Part shown: positions 1 to 5,352 of the stretch, piece after piece
Numbering within the stretch: the first letter of the stretch is position 1
Layout of the letters: each line of letters starts with the position of its first letter
Assembly (NCBI GenBank): GCA_947626205.1
Contig: CANQRO010000077.1
Coordinates: 1 to 5,352 of the forward strand
Reading direction: 5' to 3'
Source of the DNA: an uncultured Clostridia bacterium
GTDB lineage: Bacteria > Bacillota > Clostridia > TANB77 > CAG-508
Length of the DNA stretch: 5,352 nt
The notes under the pieces: model-generated
Database searches by the model: none
What the model saw: the letters and a program-made list of their open reading frames with translations, nothing else
What the model was told of the DNA's origin: nothing
Position numbers and translations under genes: made by a program

Positions 1-606
1 TTGGCATCTATTTTAGAATATTATGATTTACCTTACAGATATAATCAAACTGTTGTAAAACTTTTGGCACAAACTCCTCAAACTCTTTTTGTGTACTGGG
101 ATGTTTCAGATGAAGATCGTTTAAATTATACAAAAACTTTTGGCGAAGACTTCTTTTCAAAAACAAAACCTGTATTAATAGTACATAATGAAACTATGAA
201 TTATTCTTTTGAATTAGAAATTAATGACTATGCTAATAGTTGGTATTTACAAGTTAAAGATCCAAATTGTAAGTATGTCATTGAATTAGGTAGACGTCCT
301 ATACATTATATGAGTAAAATACCTAATAATTATCTTTATGTTACTTCATCAAATAAAATGGACGCCCCAAATGATCATATTCTATTTGAAAAATTTAGTC
401 CTAATGTAAATTACAAAAATATTCATACTGGAAAACAGTATACAAAACATTTAGACACATTACATGATTTACACAGTATGCAAAAAATATATCATATTTA
501 CGATTTATATAAAGAACTATATCAAAATGAATTATTAGAAGAATTTGAACATGGCAATCCATCTTCTATGTCATCTTCACAATTTCGAAAAAGCAATAAT
601 ATTTAG
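1..606 (+). CDS. DUF4912 domain protein, partner of the GH57 gene
   Basis: This is a 201-residue protein that I recognise as DUF4912, a family of unknown biochemical function. Seen in the sequence: an N-terminal segment with VVKLLAQTP (18-26) followed by LFVYWDVSDED (29-39), the hallmark aromatic 'YWD' stretch. A beta-rich core follows, with SWYLQVKDPNCKYVIELGR (80-98) and then VTSSNKMDAPND (114-125). The C-terminus (about 181-201) is polar, Ser-rich and probably disordered. There is no signal peptide or membrane segment, so it is probably cytoplasmic. From memory of the family, DUF4912 genes are often beside GH57/DUF1957 or other alpha-glucan genes, and the next gene here fits that. A role in binding or organising an alpha-glucan is inference. 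The start is TTG at base 1. Because the window opens there, its ribosome binding site is not visible and an upstream start cannot be excluded. The stop codon lies inside a hairpin. Confidence 0.82.
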   Translation: MASILEYYDLPYRYNQTVVKLLAQTPQTLFVYWDVSDEDRLNYTKTFGEDFFSKTKPVLIVHNETMNYSFELEINDYANSWYLQVKDPNCKYVIELGRRPIHYMSKIPNNYLYVTSSNKMDAPNDHILFEKFSPNVNYKNIHTGKQYTKHLDTLHDLHSMQKIYHIYDLYKELYQNELLEEFEHGNPSSMSSSQFRKSNNI

Positions 607-633
607 ATAGGTAGGCAATACTTCTACCTATCT
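605..633 (+). terminator. Intercistronic hairpin overlapping the DUF4912 stop codon
   Basis: A perfect 10-bp inverted repeat, AGATAGGTAG at 605-614 and CTACCTATCT at 624-633, encloses a 9-base loop and is followed by TGTTATTAATG. The left arm includes the last two bases of the TAG stop codon (604-606). The tail is only moderately T-rich, so it may be a leaky terminator, an attenuator or an RNA processing and stability element rather than a full stop. Only 28 bases separate it from the GH57 ATG. That is too little for a separate promoter plus ribosome binding site, so readthrough into GH57 seems required unless a promoter lies inside the DUF4912 gene. Confidence 0.6.
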
Positions 634-661
634 TGTTATTAATGTAAAAGGAGATTTATAT

Positions 662-2257
662 ATGCCTAAAAAAAATGTAAAAGGATATGTCAGTTTTATA
701 TTGCATGCACATTTACCATTTGTGCACCATCCAGAAAATGAAAACTATTTAGAGGAAGAATGGCTTTTTGAAGCAATTTCCGAAACTTATCTTCCACTAT
801 TAAATAATTTCAATAAATTAGTAAAAGAAAAGGTCGATTTTAGAATTACAATGTCTATCACCCCACCTCTTCTTAATATGTTAGATAATAAATTACTTCA
901 AGAAAGATATATAAAATATTTAAATAAACATATTGAACTTTGTAAAAAAGAAATTGTTCGTACTGCTGATGATGAACGTTTAAACAAATTATCTCATTAC
1001 TATTTAGATCGTTATTCTAACGATTTACATGTATTTAAAGATGTATATAATTGTTGTATTATTAATGGTTTTAAAGAGCTTCAAGATCTTGGTGTTCTAG
1101 AAATTATTACTTGTGGAGCAACACATGGATATTTCCCTATCCTTTATATAAACGAGAAAACTGTACGAGCTCAAATAGCAGTTGGAGTACAAACTTATGA
1201 AAAATATTTCGGTAGAAAACCTCGTGGAATTTGGCTTCCAGAATGTGGATATGTTCCAGAAGCAGATAAATACTTAAGAGAATTTGGAATTGAATATGTA
1301 ATTACAGAATCTCACGGAATCTTATATGCAGACCCTACTCCTATATATGGTACTTATGCTCCTATCGTTTCTCCTAATGATATTGTTGCTTTCGGAAGAG
1401 ATATTGAATCTTCTCGTCAAGTATGGAGTTCTATTAATGGTTATCCCGGTGATTATAATTATCGTGAATTTTATCGTGATATTGGCTATGATGTAGATTA
1501 TGATTATATAAAACCTTATATTACATATGATGGTGTTCGTGTTCCAACAGGTATTAAATATTACCGCATTACTGGCGACACTGGTTATAAAGATTACTAT
1601 AATCCAACTTGGGCAATGGATTCGGTTTATAAACAAGCTGGCCACTTTTTTGATTGTAGGCAAACACAGATTTCACATCTTAGTTCTTTTATGGATAAGC
1701 CTCCTATTATTCTATGTCCTTATGATGCAGAACTTTACGGTCATTGGTGGTATGAAGGACCAGATTGGTTATATGTATTGTTTAAAAAAATTTATTATGA
1801 TAAATGCGATTTCAAATTAATTACACCAAGCGAATATATAGATAATTACCCAGATATTCAAGTTTCTACTCCTTGCCGTTCTAGTTGGGGTGCTAATGGT
1901 TATAGTGGAGTTTGGTTAAACCCAACTAACGATTATGTACATCGTCATTTACATGTTGCTGGAGATAGAATGGTTGAACTTAGCACAACATATTCTAATG
2001 AACAAGATCCATTAAAAATACGTGCACTTAATCAATGTGCTCGTGAATTACTACTTGCACAAAGTAGTGATTGGCTATTTATTATTACAAATGGAACAAT
2101 GGTAGATTATGCAAAAAAACGAATTAAAGATCACATAGGAAGATTTACCAAATTGTATGATCAAATTAAATCTAATACAATTGACGAAGATTTTTTAAGA
2201 GATATATCTGAAAAAGATTGTATTTTCCCTGAAATTGATTATAGAATTTACTGTTAA
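662..2257 (+). CDS. GH57 family 1,4-alpha-glucan branching enzyme (DUF1957-type)
   Basis: This 531-residue enzyme probably cuts alpha-1,4-glucan and rejoins the piece as an alpha-1,6 branch in glycogen synthesis. All five GH57 conserved regions are visible in order: HAHLPF (15-20), ATHGYFP (153-159), WLPECGY (191-197) with nucleophile Glu194, PYDAELYGHWW (353-363) with acid/base Asp355, and SSWGANGY (407-414) followed by VWLNPTNDYVHRHLH (417-431). The helical C-terminal part (about 440-525), with WLFIITNGTMVDYA (471-484), matches the DUF1957-type tail. The length fits known bacterial and archaeal GH57 branching enzymes, which are a little over 500 residues. There is no signal peptide, so it is cytoplasmic. 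The ATG at 662 follows AAAAGGAG (646-653) with an 8-base spacer. The gene is 55 bases downstream of the DUF4912 gene. Branching rather than hydrolysis is inferred from overall similarity. Tyr229 and Tyr232 lie in the region where characterised enzymes carry a catalytic-loop tyrosine, but I could not align them. Confidence 0.88.
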   Translation: MPKKNVKGYVSFILHAHLPFVHHPENENYLEEEWLFEAISETYLPLLNNFNKLVKEKVDFRITMSITPPLLNMLDNKLLQERYIKYLNKHIELCKKEIVRTADDERLNKLSHYYLDRYSNDLHVFKDVYNCCIINGFKELQDLGVLEIITCGATHGYFPILYINEKTVRAQIAVGVQTYEKYFGRKPRGIWLPECGYVPEADKYLREFGIEYVITESHGILYADPTPIYGTYAPIVSPNDIVAFGRDIESSRQVWSSINGYPGDYNYREFYRDIGYDVDYDYIKPYITYDGVRVPTGIKYYRITGDTGYKDYYNPTWAMDSVYKQAGHFFDCRQTQISHLSSFMDKPPIILCPYDAELYGHWWYEGPDWLYVLFKKIYYDKCDFKLITPSEYIDNYPDIQVSTPCRSSWGANGYSGVWLNPTNDYVHRHLHVAGDRMVELSTTYSNEQDPLKIRALNQCARELLLAQSSDWLFIITNGTMVDYAKKRIKDHIGRFTKLYDQIKSNTIDEDFLRDISEKDCIFPEIDYRIYC

Positions 2258-2357
2258 AATTTAATTAATTTGTCTAAAGCATATTTATTTAAAATATTTT
2301 AATATTATTAATTTATTCAATATATTTTTATTTTAAAATGTACTTATTCAAAATATT

Positions 2358-2395
2358 TAAAGAAAGCAAATATTGATTTTGCTTTCTTTATTATT
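2358..2395 (+). terminator. Rho-independent terminator after GH57
   Basis: The arms AAAGAAAGCAAA (2359-2370) and TTTGCTTTCTTT (2378-2389) pair perfectly over 12 bp, and T2358-A2390 extends the stem to 13 bp. The 7-base loop is TATTGAT. The right arm and its tail are T-rich (TTTATTATTT). It lies about 100 bases past the GH57 stop and is the only GC-containing strong hairpin in this gap, so it most likely ends the DUF4912-GH57 transcript. The opposite strand also has a T-containing tail, but there is no minus-strand gene to terminate. Confidence 0.85.
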
Positions 2396-2461
2396 TAAAA
2401 AATAAAAATTTTTTCTATATAATAAACAAGTTTCCAAATATGTATAAAATGCATAAAATAA

Positions 2462-2491
2462 TGTATATCAAAACCGTTTTTGTAGATACTA
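2462..2491 (+). promoter_or_regulatory. Possible sigma-G-like (forespore) promoter upstream of ytxC
   Basis: TGTATA (2462-2467) and GATACTA (2485-2491) are separated by 17 bases. The Bacillus sigma-G consensus is roughly TGAATA, 17-18 bases, CATACTA, so the match is 5 of 6 and 6 of 7. The mismatch replaces the first C of the -10, which is normally well conserved. Transcription would start near 2498, leaving a leader of about 58 bases before the ytxC ATG. The inverted repeat CAAAA-CCGT-TTTTG (2469-2482) sits in the spacer. I see no convincing sigma-A promoter for this gene. In sequence this AT-rich, chance matches are likely, so this is tentative. Confidence 0.28.
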
Positions 2492-2555
2492 TTTTTAAGT
2501 TAAAACAATTTTCTTATTAATAGATATTCTATTAAACGAAAGGAGTTAATCTATA

Positions 2556-3413
2556 ATGAAGTCAGTCTGTATAAAAAGTAATAACAAATATATTATAGAC
2601 TATCTACTAAAAGAATTTTCTAAGATGAATATAGATACAATTTATATATCTAATCATAAATTTAAAATATATGATAATGTTATTATTCACTACTTAGGAA
2701 ATGATATTCTTTCTTTTTCAAAAAAATTTTGTGATATTTTAACAAAATGTATTATCTTTTTTTATGAAAGAAAGATTATTAGAAACATTATTAATTATAA
2801 TTATTTTTATTTTAGTGATATTGAAAGAAATCAAATACTTGATAATTGTATAGATTCTTTTTTATATGATGAAGTTTTAAATGAAGAAAAATATAATAGT
2901 ATTTTTTCTTCTTTACTAGAATATATTGAAACTCATCATTCTATTGTTTTGAATGGTTTTATTAATTTTAGGCTACAAGATTATAGAAAAATTTTGGATG
3001 ATAATACAGATTTATGTGTAAACAACTTCTTAATTGAAAGAGAATACTATGAATTTATTAATATTCTACATTTATATGTAAATTCAAAGCCTTGTACAAA
3101 AAAAATTGTTCATTTAGTATATGTTAATAAAGATTCTATTTTGTTGGATGAAAATAAAAATGTTATTCCTCATGATAAACATTTATTAAATGCAAAATAT
3201 TTATCTGATATTTCTTTTTCATCTAATGATTATTGCTTAAATACACTTTTAAATATTTTGCCAGAAAAACTTTATATTCATCTAATTAATGAATATGAAG
3301 ATGAATTTATTACAACATTAAAACTTATTTTTGAAAATCGCGTATCTATTTGCACAGATTGTGATATTTGCCATGTATATCGTTTAACTAATAATGTTCT
3401 TGCAAAAGAATAA
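2556..3413 (+). CDS. ytxC: YtxC-like sporulation protein
   Basis: This 285-residue protein resembles the putative sporulation protein YtxC, a family found in endospore-forming Firmicutes whose molecular role is not established. The main evidence is the central block ETHHSIVLNGFINFRLQDY (125-143) followed by NNFLIEREYYEFINIL (156-171), which I recognise as the YtxC core. KIVHLVYVNKDSILLDEN (183-200) and a closing ICTDCDICHVYRL (265-277) also fit. The closing segment places Cys266, Cys269, Cys272 and His273 in a CxxCxxCH arrangement. The N-terminal half (1-110) is Lys/Asn/Ile/Tyr-rich and poorly conserved. There is no signal peptide or clear membrane segment. The ATG at 2556 follows AAAGGAG (2539-2545) with a 10-base gap. 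It appears to be its own transcription unit after the GH57 terminator, possibly under a forespore sigma factor. No terminator separates it from the following GT2 gene, so some readthrough is possible. The ytxC symbol is based on motif recognition, not alignment. Confidence 0.8.
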   Translation: MKSVCIKSNNKYIIDYLLKEFSKMNIDTIYISNHKFKIYDNVIIHYLGNDILSFSKKFCDILTKCIIFFYERKIIRNIINYNYFYFSDIERNQILDNCIDSFLYDEVLNEEKYNSIFSSLLEYIETHHSIVLNGFINFRLQDYRKILDDNTDLCVNNFLIEREYYEFINILHLYVNSKPCTKKIVHLVYVNKDSILLDENKNVIPHDKHLLNAKYLSDISFSSNDYCLNTLLNILPEKLYIHLINEYEDEFITTLKLIFENRVSICTDCDICHVYRLTNNVLAKE

Positions 3414-3429
3414 ATTATTATTAAAATTA

Positions 3430-3458
3430 TTTACTCTATGCGAATTATGTTATATAAT
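3430..3458 (+). promoter_or_regulatory. Possible sigma-A promoter of the GT2 gene
   Basis: TTTACT (3430-3435, 4 of 6 to TTGACA) lies 17 bases from a perfect TATAAT (3453-3458). There is no extended -10 TG. The expected start near 3464-3465 falls right at the ribosome binding site (GTGGAGG, 3463-3469), so the leader would be almost absent. This awkward geometry lowers confidence; alternatively the gene is read through from ytxC. Confidence 0.35.
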
Positions 3459-3476
3459 TAGCGTGGAGGTTTTTTT

Positions 3477-4448
3477 ATGGAAAAAGAGAAAAAAATAGTA
3501 AGTATTTTAGTACCTGCTTATAATGAGCAAGAGGTGTTAAATTTATTATATGACCGTTTAAAAACAATTATGGATAATTTATCATCATATGATTTTGAAA
3601 TCTTATTTGTTAATGATGGTAGTAAAGATGATACATTATCTGTTATGGATAAACTTCATAAAAAAGATTTAAGGGTTAACTATTTAAATCTTTCTAGAAA
3701 TTATGGAAAAGAAACTGCTATGATTGCTGGGTTAGACTATATTAAGGGTGATTGTGTTGTTATCTTAGATGCAGATTTACAAGATCCACCAGAATTAATT
3801 CCTGAAATGATTAAATTTTGGGAAGATGGTTATGATGATGTTTATGCAAAACGTAGAAGCAGAAAAGGTGAAAGTTTCTTAAAGAAACTTACCTCTAAAA
3901 TATTTTATAAAACTTTACAAAGTGTTACGAATATTGAAATTCAAAAAGATACTGGAGATTTTCGTTTACTTGATAGAAGATGTATAGAAGCTTTAAAATC
4001 TATTCGTGAATCACAAAGATACACTAAAGGATTGTTTAGTTGGATTGGTTATAATAAAAAAGAAATTTTATTTGACCGTGATGCTAGAGCTGCAGGTCAA
4101 ACAAAATGGAATTATGGAAAACTTATTAATTTATCTATTGATGGCTTAACATCATTTACTACTGCCCCACTAAGGTGGTCAGCTATAATGGGAATATTAG
4201 TATCTCTTGCAGGATTTATTTATATGTTAGTTATTATATTTAAAACTATATTCTATGGTATAGATGTTCCTGGATATTCTTCTACAATGGTGGTTATTCT
4301 TTTTCTCGGAGGAATCCAATTAATCTTTTTGGGAGTAATTGGAGAATATTTAGGAAGAACATTCTATGAAACAAAAGGTCGACCATTATATTTTGTTGAA
4401 CGATATAATGACCAAAAAGAAACAAATGAACATTTAAATAATAAATAA
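3477..4448 (+). CDS. GT2 family polyprenyl-phosphate glycosyltransferase (GtrB/CsbB/DPM1-like)
   Basis: This 323-residue membrane-anchored enzyme probably moves a sugar from a nucleotide sugar to undecaprenyl phosphate on the inner membrane face, providing a lipid-linked donor for surface glycans. The GT2 domain spans about 7-230: VSILVPAYNEQEV (8-20), FVNDGSKDDT (44-53) with Asp47, and ILDADLQDPPE (96-106), whose Asp98 and Asp100 form the metal/nucleotide-binding DxD. DTGDFRLLDRR (158-168) and GQTKWNYGKL (207-216) follow. Two hydrophobic segments (about 234-257 and 268-290) and EYLGRTFYETKGRPLY (290-305) complete the GtrB/CsbB architecture, and the length is typical. The ATG at 3477 follows GTGGAGG with a 7-base T-only or nearly T-only spacer. 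GtrB-type systems usually work with a GtrA/GtcA-type flippase and a GT-C enzyme, and neither is encoded here. The sugar and final acceptor cannot be told from sequence. Confidence 0.9.
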   Translation: MEKEKKIVSILVPAYNEQEVLNLLYDRLKTIMDNLSSYDFEILFVNDGSKDDTLSVMDKLHKKDLRVNYLNLSRNYGKETAMIAGLDYIKGDCVVILDADLQDPPELIPEMIKFWEDGYDDVYAKRRSRKGESFLKKLTSKIFYKTLQSVTNIEIQKDTGDFRLLDRRCIEALKSIRESQRYTKGLFSWIGYNKKEILFDRDARAAGQTKWNYGKLINLSIDGLTSFTTAPLRWSAIMGILVSLAGFIYMLVIIFKTIFYGIDVPGYSSTMVVILFLGGIQLIFLGVIGEYLGRTFYETKGRPLYFVERYNDQKETNEHLNNK

Positions 4449-4585
4449 TAAGTAATAAATAATGTATGTTTAATTAAGTAATAATTAATTGAATAATAAA
4501 TGAATAATTATTATTTATAGTTTATTATTATATAAGTTACATCAATTTATAATAATGTGCTTTTAATAAAGGAGTATTTATACAA
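4449..4585. other. Extremely AT-rich spacer between GT2 and traX genes
   Basis: The spacer is built almost entirely of A and T, with recurring TAAGTAATAA-like and AATAAT words. It contains no GC-containing hairpin, so no terminator for the GT2 gene is visible and co-transcription with the TraX gene is possible. A perfect TATAAT at 4548-4553 has a weak -35 (TTATTA at 4525-4530, 17-base spacer). It could drive the TraX gene with a leader of about 25 bases, but such words are expected by chance here. The TraX ribosome binding site AAAGGAG is at 4568-4574. Confidence 0.4.
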
Positions 4586-5257
4586 ATGTCAAATTTTATA
4601 TTAAAAATAGTTGCTATTTGTAGCATGTTTATGGATCATTTAGGATATGCTTTGTTTGAAAAATTTTCTTTTTTTAATTACATAGGTAGATTGGCCTTCC
4701 CTATTTTTGCATTTGGAATTAGTGAAGGGTATATTCATACGAGAAGTAAAAAAAATTATATAATAAGATTATTAATGTTTGCAATTGTATCACAAGTACC
4801 ATTTATGCTATTTCGTTCAATGTTTACACAAGGTTTTGCTTTAAATATATTTTTTACTTTGTTACTTGGATTAATAGCTATTATTGGATATGAACAATGC
4901 AAAAATAAAGCTGTTGGTATTTTACTTGTAGCATCACTCGCATGTACTGCTGATCTTTTTAAAACCGATTATGGTTATTGGGGAGTTTTAGCAATATTTA
5001 TATTTCATGTATTTAAAGATAAAAAATATCTTATGTACTTATCTTACATTGCACTTTGCTTAATTAAATACATTCCATTAATGTTAACAACATCTCTATA
5101 CTTTGAATATAGTCTTCTTTGCTTATGTACAATATTACCATTATTATTAATTCATTTCTATAATGGTAAAAAAGGTCCTGATACAAAGTATTTATTATAT
5201 GGATTTTATCCAGTTCATTTGATTGTTTTATATGTTATTAATGTGCTTTTTATATAA
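4586..5257 (+). CDS. TraX family polytopic membrane protein
   Basis: This 223-residue integral membrane protein has about eight or nine hydrophobic segments (roughly 4-22, 28-47, 59-77, 84-102, 108-124, 130-144, 147-166, 171-191, 203-222). TraX-family signatures are visible: SMFMDHLGY (13-21), IGRLAFPIFAFGI (33-45), EGYIHTRSKKNY (47-58), a LNIFFTLLLGL stretch (86-96), YGYWGVL (129-135), FYNGKKGP (191-198) and YGFYPVHL (205-212). TraX of plasmid F is needed to N-acetylate pilin. Chromosomal TraX-like proteins in Firmicutes usually have no pilin partner, and their substrate is unknown. No other conjugation gene is present here. The ATG at 4586 follows AAAGGAG (4568-4574) with an 11-base gap. 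It sits 137 bases after the GT2 gene in the same direction. A role as a membrane acyltransferase acting on a surface or lipid-linked molecule is inference. The gene looks intact, and the length is normal for the family. Confidence 0.87.
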   Translation: MSNFILKIVAICSMFMDHLGYALFEKFSFFNYIGRLAFPIFAFGISEGYIHTRSKKNYIIRLLMFAIVSQVPFMLFRSMFTQGFALNIFFTLLLGLIAIIGYEQCKNKAVGILLVASLACTADLFKTDYGYWGVLAIFIFHVFKDKKYLMYLSYIALCLIKYIPLMLTTSLYFEYSLLCLCTILPLLLIHFYNGKKGPDTKYLLYGFYPVHLIVLYVINVLFI

Positions 5258-5278
5258 GATAAGTGGTTTCGCCATATG

Positions 5279-5302
5279 TGCATTTTGCTTCGCAAATATG
5301 CA
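5279..5302 (+). repeat. 10-bp hairpin with TTC loop downstream of traX
   Basis: The left arm 5279-5288 (TGCATTTTGC) pairs with 5292-5302 through ten base pairs, with T5297 as a single bulge and TTC (5289-5291) as the loop. No T-run follows, so it is a poor classical terminator. The core GCTTCGC reads GCGAAGC on the other strand, a sequence known to form an unusually stable DNA mini-hairpin. It is the clearest member of a cluster of inverted repeats filling 5258-5352. Confidence 0.6.
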
Positions 5303-5335
5303 TTAGACTAATGTAACTTAACCTTGTTGCATAGC

Positions 5336-5352
5336 AAAAATCTTCGATTTTT
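5336..5352 (+). repeat. TTC-loop hairpin cut by the window end (possible terminator)
   Basis: AAAAATC (5336-5342) and GATTTTT (5346-5352) pair perfectly over 7 bp around a TTC loop. The sequence just before it, GTTGCATAGC (5326-5335), would extend the left arm if the right arm continues past the window edge. The visible part ends in five T, so it could be a terminator for the TraX transcript or a second copy of the same kind of hairpin element as at 5279-5302. Confidence 0.5.

Larger units (their letters stand above)
2258..2555. other. AT-rich intergenic region between GH57 and ytxC
   Basis: These 298 bases contain no plausible gene on either strand. They hold about 100 bases of A/T-rich 3' untranslated sequence after GH57, including a perfect palindrome TTAAAATATTTTAA (2289-2302). 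A near-identical 15-base direct repeat beginning TTATTCAA follows (2313-2327 and 2344-2358, one mismatch). Next come the GH57 terminator (2358-2390), an isolated TATAAT (2418-2423) without a good -35, and a possible sporulation promoter (2462-2491). The ytxC ribosome binding site AAAGGAG (2539-2545) completes the region. I see no tRNA or known riboswitch. Confidence 0.6.

Noticed and set aside
1322..1663. 113-codon open frame on the minus strand
   Set aside because: It lies wholly inside the GH57 gene and its translation is low-complexity Ile/Thr/Asn-rich with no family resemblance; it is a shadow of the real gene.
1527..1820. 97-codon open frame on the plus strand in another frame
   Set aside because: It is fully inside the GH57 gene, covering the conserved catalytic Asp region in the true frame. 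It has no ribosome binding site and its product is not recognisable.
2289..2302. Perfect palindrome TTAAAATATTTTAA as an operator
   Set aside because: It is pure A/T, lies in the 3' untranslated region of GH57 upstream of the terminator, and is not near a promoter.
2418..2423. Perfect TATAAT as a sigma-A -10 for ytxC
   Set aside because: There is no acceptable -35 at 16-18 bases upstream, and this word is expected by chance in such AT-rich sequence.
3443..3459. AATTAT/ATAATT inverted repeat between ytxC and the GT2 gene as a terminator
   Set aside because: The stem is only 6 A/T pairs with no following T-run before the ribosome binding site, so it is too weak.
4449..4530. Recurring AATAAT and TAAGTAATAA words as a tandem repeat or origin-like iteron array
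   Set aside because: The spacing is irregular and the copies are imperfect, as expected of low-complexity A/T sequence.
4586..5257. TraX as evidence of a plasmid or conjugative element
   Set aside because: TraX-family genes are common on Firmicutes chromosomes, and no relaxase, coupling protein, pilin or type IV secretion gene is present in the window.

Overview
The window suggests an AT-rich, low-GC Gram-positive bacterium of the class Clostridia, probably an endospore former. The codons are strongly A/T-ending, the ribosome binding sites are strong AAAGGAG/GGAGG types, and terminators are of the stem-loop kind. It also carries a YtxC-family gene, a family known from endospore-forming Firmicutes. 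TGA is not used as a sense codon in any gene. The genus cannot be named from this sequence alone.

Layout: all five genes lie on the + strand. (1) 1-606 encodes a DUF4912 protein and 662-2257 a GH57 enzyme with all five GH57 motif regions and a DUF1957-type C-terminus, probably a 1,4-alpha-glucan branching enzyme. They look like a carbohydrate-storage unit. A hairpin overlapping the DUF4912 stop codon separates them, and a 13-bp stem-loop terminator at 2358-2390 closes the unit. (2) After an AT-rich gap with a possible forespore-type promoter, 2556-3413 encodes a YtxC-like sporulation protein. (3) 3477-4448 encodes a GT2 polyprenyl-phosphate sugar transferase of the GtrB/CsbB type, with two C-terminal membrane segments. 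(4) 4586-5257 encodes a polytopic TraX-family membrane protein with no conjugation genes in view. (5) The last 95 bases hold a cluster of hairpins with TTC loops, and the final one is cut by the window edge.

How they fit together: DUF4912 and GH57 plausibly act in alpha-glucan (glycogen/granulose) metabolism. YtxC belongs to sporulation. The GT2 and TraX proteins are membrane-bound and may both modify cell-surface molecules, but nothing shows that they share a pathway. I see mostly known families and no clear new multi-gene system. The points most worth a second look are the hairpin cluster at the 3' end, the hairpin between the DUF4912 and GH57 genes, the little-studied DUF4912 partner, the C-terminal cysteine cluster in YtxC and the chromosomal TraX beside a GT2.
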